The notes: generated from the letters alone by a model not told the origin. DNA of 64,000 nt from Cladobotryum mycophilum (GCA_036429605.1 CM071590.1:4340001-4404000); one strand, 5' to 3'; positions 1 through 13,163 are shown, counted from the stretch's first letter. Made by a program: numbers and translations.

Positions 1-3000
1 CAGAGGCAGCAGAAGCAGCAGCAAGAGCAAGAGCAGCAACGACAAGAGGAGCAGCAGCAGGAGGAGCAACAGCAAGATCAGGCTAGCCTGACAGAGACAA
101 ATGATATTACCGAGCAGCCTTCCATTGAAGCAGTTCCTACGGAGCAGTCTCCCGCAGATGTCCTTTCTAAGGAGGAATCTCTCAACGACAAGTCCTCTAT
201 CAATGAGCCTTCTACGGAGAAGCCGTTTGTTGAGCAACCCTCCACTGAGCAGCCCCCTACTGAACAACCCCTCTCCGAACAACCTCCTCTGCCCCCTTCA
301 GCCGAACTACCCACTGCCATTGAGGACTCTTTTGTAAACCCCTCGTCTCAAGAGCAGCCCTCTACAGAGCAAGCTTCCACCATTTTACCTCCCGCACATT
401 TGCCTTCCCTTGACCCTCCACACGATGAGCTTTCGACCGATCACACTTCTACAGACCCTTCTTTCAATTCTTCGAAGAATGAAACCAGTGCTATGGAGCA
501 AGCCGACGAGTTGTCTTTGGATTCCCTTGAACAACACGGCATGGAAGCTAAGCCCGAAATAATGCCAAATCAGGACGCTTCACAACAGGAGATGACTGAT
601 AATCAAGCTCCTGCCTCAGAAGAGCTGCCACCTGCCGAGGAGCCGAGGCCAAAGAAGATGTCCAAGAAGGAAAAGAAGAGGGCAGAGAGACTTGCAAAAG
701 CTGCGGCCGCCGAAGCTGAATTAAAGGCTTTCAAAGACTCTACTTCTCTTCAAAAAGAGGAGCCTTCACAAGTCTCAACTGTTGAAGAGGTTCCTCAGCT
801 GCAAGTTGACGTCGCAGCGGAAGAAGTAGACAAGATTGCATCTCCGATAGAAGAAGCAGAAAAGATCACGTCTCCAACAGAGGAAACAGAGAAGATTACG
901 TCTCCAATGGAGGAGGTAGAGAAGATTGCGTCTCCAATGGAAGAAGTAGAGAAGATTGCGTCTCTACCACCTACTACTCTTCCACAGGAGTCAGAATCTG
1001 TCCTGGAGAATGCTCGATCTATTGAAGCTCCTGAAGATTCTGAGCCGAAGCTTGAAGAGCCTTCCGCTGAACCCGTAGAGCTTCCACTAGACGAGTCTAT
1101 TCCCGAACCCTCGATGGCTGATGAATCTGCTTTGCCTGAGCCTTCTGAAATTCCCTCAACCAACGTCCCTATTGAGGTCACAGGACCGCCTGAGGCTGAC
1201 GTAGCTGTCCCAGCTGAGACCGCCCCTCTAGAAAGAGAAGAGGAGCCAGTCAAGTCTAAGAAGAAGAAGGGCAAGAAAGGAAAGAAGGCAAAGCTTGAAA
1301 GCGCCGAAAACATTTCTACAGACAATATTGATTCGGCGAAGCCTGCTGAACCTTTGGAGCATGTTTCACAAAATGCTACCGATGACTCCACGGCACCTGT
1401 TCCAGCTCCCAATGTTATCCCTACGGTTCCTGAGATCGAAATCTCTCCGCCAGTCGAGATGGAGGAGGTCAAGCCAAATGACGCCGAAGAGCAGCATATC
1501 TCTGAACTAGCAGAGCCTAAACCTTTCGAATCCGATAAATCTATTGATGTTGCTGCAGAACTCGCCAATGATGAGTCTCAAGACGCGGTAGTAGGTTCTG
1601 ATGCCATTTCTGCACCCGAGGAGGCTATACCACCTGCATTGGAGGAGCCTAAGACAACCAATGTCGAAGACTCTAGGCCAATCGAATCAGAAGAGCCGAA
1701 GATTGAGGAGTCTCGGACTTTGGATGCTGAAAAGCCCAAGCCAGTTGAGTCAGAAGAAGTCAAGCCTGCTGAATCAGAGGTGCTCTCAACTCCAGTCGAA
1801 ACTGATTCTGGGACATCGCGTAAGAAAAAGAAAAAGAGCAAAAAGAGCAAGGCAAGCAGCGACGTGATTACCCCAGCCGATATTTCAGAGCCATCTCCGG
1901 CCAAGACCGATACTGCAATCCTAAAGGACGTGGTCGATTCTGGTTCTGCACCGATCGTCAGTGCTGCATGGGAACATGAAAGCTCTCATTCTTCTTTGTT
2001 GCCGGCTCCAGAGCCTTTGACGCCTGAACCTCAGGCCGTCGAAGCAACATTGCCAAAGTCGCAAGAGACTTTATCTCCCACAGAGCCTAATGCCGCCCCG
2101 GATAACGAAACCAAAGAGGTGCCGTTCGCTGAAATCAAGGATGATGTCCCTACACCATCTAAAAAGAAGAGCAAGAAGGCAAAGAAGGGTAAATCTGACA
2201 ATGTTGTTTCGACTCCCAAAGAAGTCAAAGAATCTTTGTCTGTTACCACTGAGGAACCAAATAGTGATGACAAGGAGCAATCGCATTCTCTTGAAGAAGC
2301 TCCATCTGTAGCCGAACCGGAATTCGTTCAGCAAACAGTGACAGAGACCTTGGAGTCAAAAGAGCTGGCTGATGAGGCAGATGAAGGGGCTGTTGCTACC
2401 GAAAAAAAGAGCAAAGGAAAGGGAAAGGATCAGCTCGTCGAAGACGTTGAGAAGTCCCCTTCGCAGCCTCTAGAGGAAAGCCTAAAGTCCATTGACGAAC
2501 CTCAACCAGTCCCGACAATGAGTCAAGAAGACATCTTGGAGCAAGCGAGCGAAGCAATCGAGCAAGACACGACTATCCCTCGCACCACTGATACCCAGCC
2601 GATTTTGAGTGATGTCATTGGCTCTGAAACCGTTTCTACTGCGGATGATACGACAGCTCAGTCTGCGCCGTTTGAAATGGCAGAAGTCCTATCTTCTGCA
2701 TCACCAGACAGGCCTGAATCGGCAACCATGGACCAAAGCATTTTACCAGTGATTGCGGAGGAAGTCACCGTTGGGTCCGTCGATGATGAATTAGACGATA
2801 GTTGGGGCTTCTTCACAGAAAAGCCGAAGGAGGGGTCAGAAAAATCTTTGGATGCACCACTCCCTGAATCTACGACTCTCGACTCACTCACCGAGGAGAT
2901 TGTATCAGCTCCTTCCCTTGATTCACAAGATCAGCGAAGAGACACTCCGATGACTGACATGGTCAAGGAGGAGGTTGTGAAGGAGGCCATGATCAATGAG

Positions 3001-6000
3001 GAAGCGATCAACACGGCACTGCCTCTAGATGAGCCGCAGGATTTTGCATCTACAATTGAATCTTCAACAGAGGCAGATACACGACAAGAAGCATCGGTTG
3101 ATGATTTAGTAGAGCACACTAAAGCTGAGGCTGTTCCAGAAGCCCCTGCGGTCCCAACAATATCTACGTCTACTCTTGAGGAAGTTTCCACTATCCCTGC
3201 ACCAATTACAAGCACTCCAGTGGATAGCGACGAGACGAGCAAGCAGCAACAGCCGTTGTCTGAAAAGATTCAGAATCAACCAGACTTGAATACATCACAC
3301 TCTCAGCATGACAAGGTCTTAACTACCCCAGAAAAGGACACGAAGCAAGCATCTCAAGTTCTCGACATTGACGAAAAGGCCATTGACAAGACACCCGCGA
3401 CGTCCATGACTCCAGCAGCAAACACTATCACGTCATTCTTCACCAATAGGTTTGGCTGGGGAAGACCAAAGATCGTCGCCAACCCAGAGCCCGTTGAGGA
3501 AAAAAGACAATCTAAAGAGGGTGAGAGTCTCAAAACCCCCGCTCTAAAAGAGAGCGCCGACGAGAAAGATGCAAAGATGACTCATGTCAATTCCAGCATG
3601 AAAACGCCCCTCAACGATAACGATGAGAAGAAAACCTTGGGGGATGCAAAAAATGTTGAGACCACCTCGGAAAGGGAGATTAATAGTGAGATCAAGGAGG
3701 TTAAGGAGAAGGGCGTTGAAGGGAAGGGTATTGAAGAGAAGGGCATTGAAGAGGAGGGTATCGAGGAGAAGGCTAGTCTAGCGGAAGACCTTATGGAAAG
3801 TTCCATCTTGGGACGAGGGGAGACACCAAATCAGATGAGACTTTCAGGTTTGGAGCGATATGGGCTGCTCCGTCGAAGTTCTGGAGTGGAGGAACCAGCT
3901 AGTGGGCTTCTACAGGAGGCGCCATCGGGGAGGATACATACGCCGTTTTCAGATATAGGGTCTGAGGTGTCTCTGCTGTCCGACTATGACACTGAATACA
4001 GGCGCTCGCCATCAGGTGGCTATTTGGATCCCCTACCATCAGTGATGGAGGTTCCAGAGGCAGAGATTGAAGCAACATTATCGGGGGCTAATCGGGATAG
4101 TGGTTTTGATGATTTCCCAAGTACACGCCATCTACGACGGCCACGAAGCAAAACGTTTGCCGTGGAGGAGTCACAAAGGGACAGTGTGATTCATACTGCC
4201 GACGTGGCTGCGCTGATTGAGCAGCTAAAGACACCGGAGCCTGAACAGATACCTCGGAAGGTTACACGACGATCAACTATCAGCAGCATGCCGAGATTGG
4301 CAGGGCGACCACCATCACGCGAGACTACTCCAGATCTCGAGAAGACAAAAGCAACGGGATCTGCAGACAGGGTGTTGACAGGCACAGGAACGAAACCCGA
4401 TACTACGACTGGGAGGGCAAGCCCAAAGAAGAGCTATGGTCCCCTTTCCATGGGAGCTGCAGGCCTGAGAACTGGTGTTAGCGGTATTGCAGCATCGGGG
4501 ATCTTTGGACCGACAGTTTCCAGGTCAAGACCGAGACCAAGAGCAAGGCAGGCAGAATCACCACCTCCAGGAGCAATGCCACCAAGCCCAAGCTCCCCGG
4601 TACGCGTTCGGAGCAGAAGCCGATCTGGAAGCAGGCCACCGCAACCACAACCTGCACAGCCTCTTGCGCCGCAACTTTCAAGGGGAATAGAGGCAGAAGC
4701 ACAGCCACATGACCCCTTGGGAAGCGCCTCAGACAGCCACAGCATCACGTCTCGGACCGACCCTGTGCCGCGGCGCTCAGCGTCCAATAGCAGCCTGTCC
4801 CGTTCGCGGAGATCCCCATCCCCCTGCCACTCAGCTCTCTGCCTGAAATGGTGCCTGACGGTTCAGGCATCAATTTATGGTCGACAGCAACACCAACAGC
4901 CCAATCACTTAGGCGGGCCGATAGGCGTGTGAGCGGCGACGCTCGACCAGCCTCTCAGCAGCAGCAGCAGCAGCAGCAGCGCCAACAAAATAACTCGTCG
5001 TCGACTCCCATTGCCAACGAGGGTCGTGTCCGTGCCAAGGACATGGCCGATGTATACGTGAGTCAGGATCCTCATGAATCATCACCAATCCATGATTGAT
5101 CACAGTGTCCAACGATCACATGATGCATCGTCCTTTTTTGCCTGTATTTTACCGGCCGACCGCCCTGAGGAGCCACTTTCGAACCCCAGCCTCGTGATTT
5201 TTTTTTCATTGCATCCCTGAGCTGTGCATATCTGCATCCACACCTGCATCTGCATCTGCATTTGCATTTGCACACTGCATTTCCGAGCGGTGCGCATTTT
5301 TCTTTCGCTGTCTGGCTCCGCACCTCGCTTCGAGCATCATCGTCATCGTTTTTGGACACTGTTATCATCATTCATCTTTGCCAGCTGTTCCGTTCGTCCC
5401 GGATCTTGTCCATCGACCACGAGTCTAACCCTTCTTCTCTTTTTATAGGATGGCTATGGCGAGGGCCGCATTGGCTCGCCGAGGTCACCCACAAGGCCCC
5501 CCAGTATGCGTCGCCGACAGAGCATGCAAGTTATCGAGCTCGAAGCAAGGATTCAGCAGCTCATAGCTGAGAATCGTCTTCTCTCAGAAACCCGTGTTAG
5601 CACTGAGCACCATCTGGGCTATTGCACCGCTGCCGCTCTTTCCGAGCGCGATGGCCAGATCGATGCTCTCAAACGGTCCCTTCACATCCTACAAAACGAA
5701 GTCTCTCGTCTGTCCGAGGTCAATGATGGCCTCGCCAGCGCCAATGCCGAGTTGGCCAACAAAGATAACAACCGCTACATCGACCTCCAGGTCAACACCG
5801 GTCAAGATACCCTCAGGCAGAGCTTAATAGAAAAAGACGCACGCATAGCCGAACTTCAAGCCAAACTCAGCGCCGCGGAAGACAAGATCCGCGAACTACA
5901 ACAAGAGATTCTTGCCTCGAAGGCCGCAGACGTCAAGTTCCTCACTATTCATGACGAGGATTATTTCGATCACCGCTGCCAGCAGCTATGCTCTCATGTC

Positions 6001-6864
6001 CAACAATGGGTGCTACGCTTCTCTAAATTCTCCGATATGCGCGCATGTCGCCTGACTAGCGAGCTGAATGATGAGACGCTCATCGACAGACTAGACAACG
6101 CCATCTTGGATGGCACCGATGTCGATAGGTATCTCAACGACCGAGTCAAGCGACGCGATATTTTCATGTCCATGACAATGAACATGATCTGGGAATTTGT
6201 CTTCACTCGATACCTCTTTGGTATGGATCGAGAACATCGACAAAAGCTCAAGTCACTAGAGAAGCTGCTCACAGAAGTCGGCCCACCTCAGGCCGTACGC
6301 CAGTGGCGTGCGGTCACTCTCACCCTGCTATCCAAGCGGGAAACTTTCAAGCATCAGCGCCATCTGGACACCGAGGCCGTTGTCCAGGCCATCTACAAGA
6401 CGCTCTGCAAGATCCTTCCTCCACCCTCCAACCTGGAAGCACAAATCCAGTCGCAGCTGCGCCGTGTCATGCACGAGGCTGTCCAGCTCTCCATTGAGAT
6501 GCGAACACAAAAGGCGGAGTACATGATGCTCCCGCCTCTACAGCCCGAATATGATGCCGACGGTGAACTCGTGGCCACAGTACAATTTAATGCTTCCATG
6601 ATGCACGAACGCAGTGGAACCGTTGGTATGACCAACGAAGAACTCGAATCTCAAAAGGCCATTATTCGTGTCGTCCTCTTCCCTCTAGTCGTCAAGAGGG
6701 GAGATGATGCCGGCATGAACGATGACGAGATTGTCGTATGTCCTGCTCAGGTGCTCGTTGCTCGCAACAAACTCAATCGCCTGCCAACACCTTCAAGCGA
6801 TGGAGGCCACAGCAAGACAGTATCTCCTCAACCCCCAGCTAAATACCTTCCCGGTGGATTTTAG
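1..6864 (+). CDS. Fungal involucrin-repeat protein, C-terminal part (5' end outside the window)
   Basis: Frame 1 is open from base 1, so the gene starts upstream. The visible exon runs 1-5057, followed by an intron at 5058-5448 (GTGAGT...TATAG) and a last exon at 5449-6864. The first about 1,500 residues are acidic, E/P/S/T-rich low complexity interrupted by lysine patches (for example KKKKGKKGKK at about 1258-1290). A conserved tail follows: LRRADRRVSGD, KDMADVYDGYGEGRIGSP and MRRRQSMQVIELEAR, then a long coiled coil (about 5520-5940) and a helical C-terminal domain. This order matches the large fungal proteins called involucrin repeat protein, whose role is not established. Frame 1 reaches a stop at 4932 while the conserved tail is in another frame. 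One more C in the run at 4820-4824 joins them. A 62-nt intron 4851-4912 would also restore frame but would remove part of the LRRADRR motif. Confidence 0.8.
820..969 (+). repeat. In-frame 30-bp minisatellite, 5 units, in the involucrin-repeat gene
   Basis: Five tandem 30-bp units encode a ten-residue repeat of the type EEVEKIASPM, with variants such as EETEKITSPM. The units differ by a few substitutions each and keep the reading frame. Copy number probably varies between strains. Confidence 0.85.
4956..4979 (+). repeat. (CAG)8 polyglutamine tract
   Basis: Eight uninterrupted CAG codons encode Q8, followed by R-Q-Q and an N/S-rich stretch just before the conserved KDMADVY motif of the involucrin-repeat protein. 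Confidence 0.85.
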
Positions 6865-7364
6865 AGGGACCCTACAAAAGTCACAGGAATTCTTTTTTCT
6901 TGTCACGGTTTAAAAACGGGCGGTGCATATTTCATGGGTTGTTTTATGCACATATTTGTTTTGGATTTTGGATTTTCTTTTTGGATTTTGGATTTTTATG
7001 TCACGGAGCATGATGATGGGCTTGGGCGTGATGGAATGACCTTGAGTTTATGATATCCTGTGAATCTCTTTGTCCGGTTGACGACGTGTATGGTTGTTCA
7101 ATCTGGGTTTTTTTACAAGTAATTACGTTGCGATTTTGGTTTACACGTCTTGCTTGGTTTTATATCATGTTTCTGTTTTCTTTTTCTCTTTTGGTCACGC
7201 CGTTAGATAATGATCCGCATAGTAATGACACATTTCGCACTCTTCACTCAATCACTGTCTCCTAGAATGTTGATGAAGTCTATCATGTTGACACAGCGTA
7301 GAAATATAGTTTAATATGTTTTGATTGTTTTTTTACCACTTGGTTTTATTGATATCATTTCCCA
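6865..7364. other. Spacer between convergent genes
   Basis: This AT-rich stretch lies between two convergent 3' ends and is presumably two 3' UTRs. It contains short T-rich direct repeats (TTTTGGATTTT-like, about 6958-6990). I see no gene in it. Confidence 0.6.
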
Positions 7365-9421
7365 TCATAAGGATCTTCCTCCACCATTTTGATCGTTCAT
7401 AGATCTCCATCCCTTTAGAGTCGATGCTGTAATCTCCGCCTGTTTATCTCCCTGCGTGTCGGCAACGAGCCTGATCAGCCACTCCAACCGTGTGGTCCGA
7501 CCCCATTCGCCTCTTTCTAGATCACTTGTAATCACACCAGTCAAGTTGGCAAGAGTCTCGGGCGAAATGATATTGATCAAGGATCGCTGAATCGCCGCGC
7601 ATTCTCCTATACGCCTAAACAGTTGCCGCGCGTTGAGATGTGTCGTCTCCATATACCACCGGCTCATCTTGTCAAGCAACTCAACCTTTGCCTGGACTTC
7701 CTTCTCCGCTTCGTCGGGGTCATCTCTCCTCATGATTCGGCCTAGATTAAGGAGCTTTCCAAAGTGCGCCGAGTCGAGCTCTGGGTCCTTAATCATCCGT
7801 TCCATATACGGGGCCCACGTTGACCAGGAGAAGTGTTTCCACAATAATGGTTTGTCAACAGATTTGGCCTCAAGAGATGCGTATAACTCCAAGGCCAGTC
7901 TGTGATCGTCACAAGCCACGACTAGAGCGTGTACTGCGTCCGCCCGTATTAATTGAGCAGGTGCCGAGAGTAATGCTTCTGCTAGATTTTCCATCTCGCC
8001 AATCCCCCCAAGCACGCGCATATTTGCTCCATGACAACGTTGGGATTTGTCGAATCTAGAGCCGTCTTGATTAAACCACTCCAACGCCGAGATATCGATG
8101 TGTTTTCGGTTTCAATCAACTGGGAATAAGCTTCCTTGGTGACACCCACCATTTTGACACGGCCAACCATCAGCTGCCACAGTTGTAGGCTATTTAATCG
8201 TATGCCGAAATCGCTCATGTGGGCTTGATATGAATGGATAAAGGCTTCATTAGTCGTTTTTGCATCGAATGATCTGACAACTAGCCAGGCAAAACGCATT
8301 CTTTTCTTCGTTTCTGAGACACCATCATCTTGCGCCAGGAAGGATTCCACATCAGCCTCTAGCTTCTCTCGCTGTGACGCACTCAGTCTTTCCAAAATTT
8401 CGGCAAAATTCTCCGCGCGAGCGTTCCAGTGCGTAAAGATATTATGGCGTGCTGCCTGAGCAATTATGAAGGAGCGAGTAAGATGAAATATCTGTTCAGG
8501 TGGGATTTGAGCTTGCACCGGCTCAGGCATTACGTGCATGAGCCTCCAGAATAATTGATTGTTGGAATGACCTCCGCCTGAGGCGCAGACCCAAGCAGCA
8601 AATGCCAGCCAAAGATGCTGAAGATGAGCTTTGGGGTCTTTACTCTGCACATCATCCATCACCGTTAAGATGCTACGGCGAATCATGGCGGCGAATTTCC
8701 CAGCTGTCTTCTGGTCGGGCAACCGGTCCCTTGTCTCTTGATCGAAGGGCTCTAGGGCCAGAAGCAGTCCCTCGACTGATAAATGCCCACGCCTGATCCT
8801 GCGTGTTAGCGAGCGGCGACACGTCTTGCATAGGCGGAAGAGTGCTTCATCGTCGACCGCTTCTAGAAGCCCAATATTGTCTCGAAGCTTCACAATCTCC
8901 TGGGGGAAATCGACTGGGTAGTCCTGGTATAGTTCTCCAGTCGCTACATCGGAAGCCATAGCCTCGCCCGCAGCAGTGGCTTGAACAACCACATTTGGAT
9001 CTTCTGATGGTGGGGGTTGTATGAAGGGTTTGTCTGCATCCGACTTCTCTAGCCATCCAATCAAGTGATTGAACATGGTTGATACGCTAAGCCCCTGTCC
9101 TTTCCGCCTGCGCTCTTCTTGTGTAGTTGGCGGTTCCCATTGCCAGGTGCCAGGTATCGAGGCGACTTCGAAATGCCAGAGTGGGGAATAAATAGGTGTT
9201 GAGGGCATGAGGCCAGTCATCTTGCGCTTCCCAAGCCTGTGTCGACTCTCGAGGGGCCCCGAATACGAGCTTAGATGTCGACATGGTGCGAAATATCGAC
9301 GATTGTAGTTCTCAAGAGCTTGGCCAAGTATTGAATCGGTGATCCAGATGCCAGCCTGAGATGCCAGGGCAGGAGGAGGAGGAACCGTCCGCCGGCATGA
9401 CGCCGGAGTCCGCACTGGCAT
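7365..9421 (-). CDS. Unrecognised, probably conserved helical protein (frameshifted)
   Basis: Read on the minus strand, a 479-codon frame starts at 9421 and a second frame continues to 7365. They overlap at 7982-8084 and join cleanly at MEQICACLGG / IGEMENLAEALL if the C-run at 8004-8009 (a G-run on the coding strand) has one more base. The joined protein has about 650 residues. It begins with an arginine-rich, proline-containing stretch (VRTPASCRRTVPPPP), which could be a mitochondrial presequence, followed by a stretch rich in H, S and R (RHLSSYSGPLESRHRLGKR). The rest is almost entirely alpha-helical, with a CxxC-containing segment (LFRLCKTCRRSLTRR). No catalytic motif is visible. The helical-repeat look would fit an organellar RNA-binding or expression factor, but I do not recognise the family and assign no function. 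Confidence 0.65.
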
Positions 9422-10054
9422 TGGCGGTAGGTTTGGAGGATCGAGTCGCTATGGTATGCGTGCTATTGTATCATTGCGGGCGTTGCCGAAGCGAGATTCT
9501 GTTGACTCGCATTGGACCTTTATCGAATTCCTCATGTCTCGCTCTCGCTCTCTCTCGCTCTCTCTGTCTCTCTTTCGAAACCTCACTTCATACTCTCCCA
9601 CTCACAAATTGCCTGACGCGAACTAGTGGAGTCTGTGCGTCCAAAATCGGTTCGGTATTTCGGATAAACTAATACTCCCTGAGTCACCCACTCCACTCAC
9701 CTAGCCTATGTGTACTCCGCACACTGTGCATATTACATACTCCATACGAAACATGGCATTCGTTAACGAAAAGCCCCATGTCTCCGCTCCGAGACGCCTC
9801 CATCTCTAATCTCGGGACCCAAATGAGGTAAATGATGAGCTTACAGGGCGGATCCATGCATAATAGTCGATCTATCCCTGGTTCTGGCACATGACATTTC
9901 CGAGCAACGCATTCATTCATTCATCCATTCATTCATCTATCCATGCGCGCATGCTGGCTTTGGCTTTAGCTCTCAGAGAAGCGAGAAGAGCTTCAATATT
10001 ATAATACATAACATTACTGTTATACTCACACTTGCCGAGTACATACCTCATACA

Positions 10055-10075
10055 TACACACACACACACACACAC
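10055..10075. repeat. (AC)n microsatellite
   Basis: About ten AC dinucleotides in the 5' region of the Inp2-like gene. Confidence 0.85.
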
Positions 10076-10377
10076 CTCGGTGCTTCCCCGTAGTGAGCGC
10101 ACTTGTCCTCCGCATTTGCTGGCACAAGCAAGCACACAAGCACACACACAAACCACGTCAGCGACCAACTGGCGCTTTTGCGACAACGACGGCGACGGCG
10201 ACAAGCTCTCTCAAATATACATGATTCCCTTGTCCCGCCCTTCTACTACAACGTAATCGAATATAACCAGTCGCCGCGCCTGTGCAAATCCACCATAGCA
10301 ATCAAGTTATCCAAAGGCAACACTGCGGGCTCCATGGCTCTGCTTGTTCCTTTGTTGCCGCCGCAGTCCAACTGACA

Positions 10378-10399
10378 GACAGAGAGAGAGAGAGAGAGA
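10378..10399. repeat. (AG)n microsatellite in a 5' leader
   Basis: Eleven AG units end 14 bases before the ATG of the Inp2-like gene, so the purine tract is probably in its 5' UTR. Confidence 0.85.
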
Positions 10400-10412
10400 A
10401 CGAACGTCGCTG

Positions 10413-12594
10413 ATGGAGCCTGTGGTGTATGAAGAAACGCCCTTAGCCGACTACCTCAGAGGTAAGCTTGACGCTATTATGCGCCCACCCGTCTACGGTC
10501 GCATACATACTGACAGCTTCAAACTAGATGGGGGACACGACTCGGAGGTAGAATGGGCTCCCATATCCTCTACACCAGATCGACGATCATCAATAAATTC
10601 CGATGCCTTTTCTTCCCCTCCTCGACGCAGCCCATCCCCCTCCCCATACGCCCCGACCGGTCGCCCTTTGGTGAAAGCACGATTCCGCAATAATACCAGT
10701 AATTATAATAGGCTTGATCCTGGGCTTCCAAAAGCCAAACGACTGTCACCGCTGCAGTCCTTTAGAAGGAACTGCTCTGTACGTTGAATCACTCCACTCG
10801 AGAGAGGCCTCGTGACCCTTTCGTTGAAACAATCCAGATGCGACCTAGTGGACTGACTGTGTTGAATGTGTATTAGGCCGCCGTTGCAGCTAGCCTCGAT
10901 CGCTCCGACACCATCAAGTTTCTCGAACAATTCCGATACGCAATCATCGCCTCTCAGCTTCTCAGTGGCCACTCGATATTGGGACGCCGTTTACCCATCA
11001 TAAATGCGCCCGTCGCATCCACAGACAAACATGATCAATCCCTTCTATCAGCCGAGGGTCTCCTCATCTCTATTCTTGCAGCACTAGCCGTCGCGGCCAT
11101 TCTAAGCTGGGTTCTGGGTAGTTCATCGCAGCTGACATGGAAGCGTGCGGTGCTCTTACTCGTCTTGGTCGCAGTGTCGGCCTTTTTCGGGCAGATCTAC
11201 GCAAGGCACAAGACCCTTCGCGACCGACAGGATCAAGCTTTATATGAAATTTCGTCTCTTGTTTCAAGCTCCCAGGACTTTGATAGCGCGAGTGAAGCTA
11301 CCCTGGCCCTGGTACAAGAGGTTGAGTTGGTCTCGCGTGGGTACCGACTGTCAGTCACCCCATATCTAGCTATAGTATATGCGAAAACTAACATCCTCCT
11401 AGCAGTGCACCACTCCCTCCGATTAGCAGGATGGAGGATCGCTCGCAAAATCGAAAATGCATGCGGTTGCGCAGAGCTCTTTTAGAGTCTCTAGCCGATG
11501 TACTTCAGATGTATAACCAGGCAGCAGATGTCGTCAAGGGCTTTTCCGAGCAGACCGAGCTTGAGAAGTACTATGACATGTACGATATCAGCGATTTCGA
11601 TATCTCTGACGCCCGCCAGGGCTTTAATGTGGCCGAGTTTGAAGACTCGGAGTCGCTCAGGACATTGAAGATACTTGCGGCCCGCTTCCACACCACGCGG
11701 AAGATACTTCTCTGTGCACTGCTCGCGTTGGATGCAAATGGGGAGGATCCCGATCTCCCACGGTGGACGGCGGCTGTGGAAGCTCTGCAGAGAGTGAATA
11801 GGTCAACCAAGGCCGCCTTTGAGAAGCTACAGGCCATTTTAAGTGAAGCAGAATGTAAGGCTCTTATGTCTCTAGATACGATTTTGTCAAACGGATGTCT
11901 AACAAAGATTACAGCATTTGCTCTACCTCCTACACCAAAGTCGTTGCCTCTAACGCCCGGAAAAGAGCGCTGGCGCTCGCAACTTCGAAAACTTAATTCA
12001 TTGTCCACGGGGATCCGGGGATTGCAAGCCAAGCTTCACCTTTTACGAGAAGAATCAGATAGAGCGCTAGACGACTCCAATGATATCTCGGAGCTTGGAC
12101 CTAACTTGATGACGCAGTATGAGTCGATCGGGACAGACCTCAAAGAACTCATGTCCGCGTGGGATGAGGGCAGAACAGCGTTAGCTCTTGGTATCGATAG
12201 GAACGAGAAAAGACTTTCTTCCATGAGCACACTATTGTCACCTACAAGCTCCCTCAGCGGTCTCACGACGGTTGGTGAGGGAGGCACGGCTGATGCATTC
12301 AAAGCTCTGACGGGCGAGTCCCCGCCAGCCTCTGATATGAACGAGTCGGGAGATGGGGACGCCGAGGAGGTGTTTGAAGCAGTAGCAGAACCACGACCTC
12401 GGCCACGAAGTTTATTAACGAGAGAAGAGAGGATTGCAAAGATGAGGGAAGAAAGGGAGCATAAGACTCAGGCACGAAATCAAATAGAAACGACGAAAGG
12501 AATGCTACGAGAGCTAGAATCGGTCATCAGTCTTCGGCCCAAGAAACAACGAACCAGCGCACCACCAACGACAGGACGAATTGTGTCCATGTGA
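10413..12594 (+). CDS. Inp2-like protein with vezatin/myosin-binding domain
   Basis: Exons are 10413-10778, 10877-11349 and 11403-12594, with introns GTACGT...TTAG and GTCAGT...CTAG (branch CTAAC). A further 60-nt intron at 11855-11914 (GTAAGG, CTAAC, TTACAG) is likely; it is a multiple of three with no stop. The protein is then about 656 residues. Two adjacent hydrophobic segments (GLLISILAALAVAAILSWVL and RAVLLLVLVAVSAFFGQIYA) are followed by RGYRLSAPLPPISRMEDRSQ, a pattern of fungal proteins with the vezatin-type myosin-binding domain. In yeast, Inp2 of this family tethers myosin V to peroxisomes for inheritance. The C-terminus has the charged helix LLTREERIAKMREERE. The start is the ATG after the AG repeat because the sequence before it is low complexity. 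The family call is from memory of motifs; the peroxisome role is inferred. Confidence 0.75.
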
Positions 12595-13102
12595 ACTACG
12601 GTTTTAACACAGTGTCCCGACGACGTTTTCTTTATTTGAATTTTTCTTTTTTCTCTTCTTTTCTACAGGACCATCTATATATACAGGCAGACAACAGCAT
12701 TACGAATTTCCTTTTCATCAGGCGTACTTCTTTTTTTAACCGCCAAAGAAGAAAAAACCCTTGAGAAAGGGCAGCGGTTTTTTTGGGGATTTTTTTTTGA
12801 GGGGGCATGGTTTGGTAGTTGGGCATTCTCATATGACGGCGCACAAGATTGCAGCCCTTGGTTGAACAGGACATTTTCGATTGTATATAGACACATTTGG
12901 TACATGGTATTCTATGGATGCTTTTATTTTATTTTATATATAAATTCTTCCATCTCAAGGACAGCAGTCTGCTAGACCAATACCGTTTTGTTGTCTCAGC
13001 ACATTGCGCCCTTCTAATTTGCCAGTCCATGCCCTGTACAATCCAGGGGGTAGCCCAAAATATGAGGTTACAGGGCCACTAACACGTCTTTTGAAAGATG
13101 CC

Positions 13103-13163
13103 CCGCGTAAAATTGGCGTCGGCCTCAGCTAAGATGCCTGAAAAGCCCCCGCCAAAAACGCGT
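13103..13163 (+). promoter_or_regulatory. MCB/E2F-like cluster in the PCNA promoter
   Basis: Three G1/S-type elements lie within 61 bases: CCGCGT (13103-13108), TTGGCG (13113-13118) and a perfect MluI cell-cycle box ACGCGT (13158-13163), about 400-460 bases before the PCNA start. In yeasts MBF binds ACGCGT in POL30-type promoters. Use in this species is inferred. Confidence 0.5.

Larger units (their letters stand above)
9422..10412. other. Divergent promoter region with microsatellites
   Basis: This lies between the unknown minus-strand gene and the Inp2-like plus-strand gene. It holds a C/T tract at about 9537-9572, degenerate (CATT)n at 9910-9942, (AC)n at about 10055-10075 and (AG)n immediately before the start codon. 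No supported gene. Confidence 0.6.

Noticed and set aside
795..1568. Long minus-strand frame (257 codons) inside the involucrin-repeat gene.
   Set aside because: It is the serine-rich mirror of the acidic, repetitive plus-strand coding sequence, a common artefact of GAA/GAG-rich genes.
5179..5200. GGTTCGAA-like motif on the minus strand inside the involucrin-gene intron, considered as a tRNA T-arm.
   Set aside because: The flanks do not form a 5-bp T-stem and no anticodon or D-arm lies at the right distance. No convincing tRNA was found in the window.
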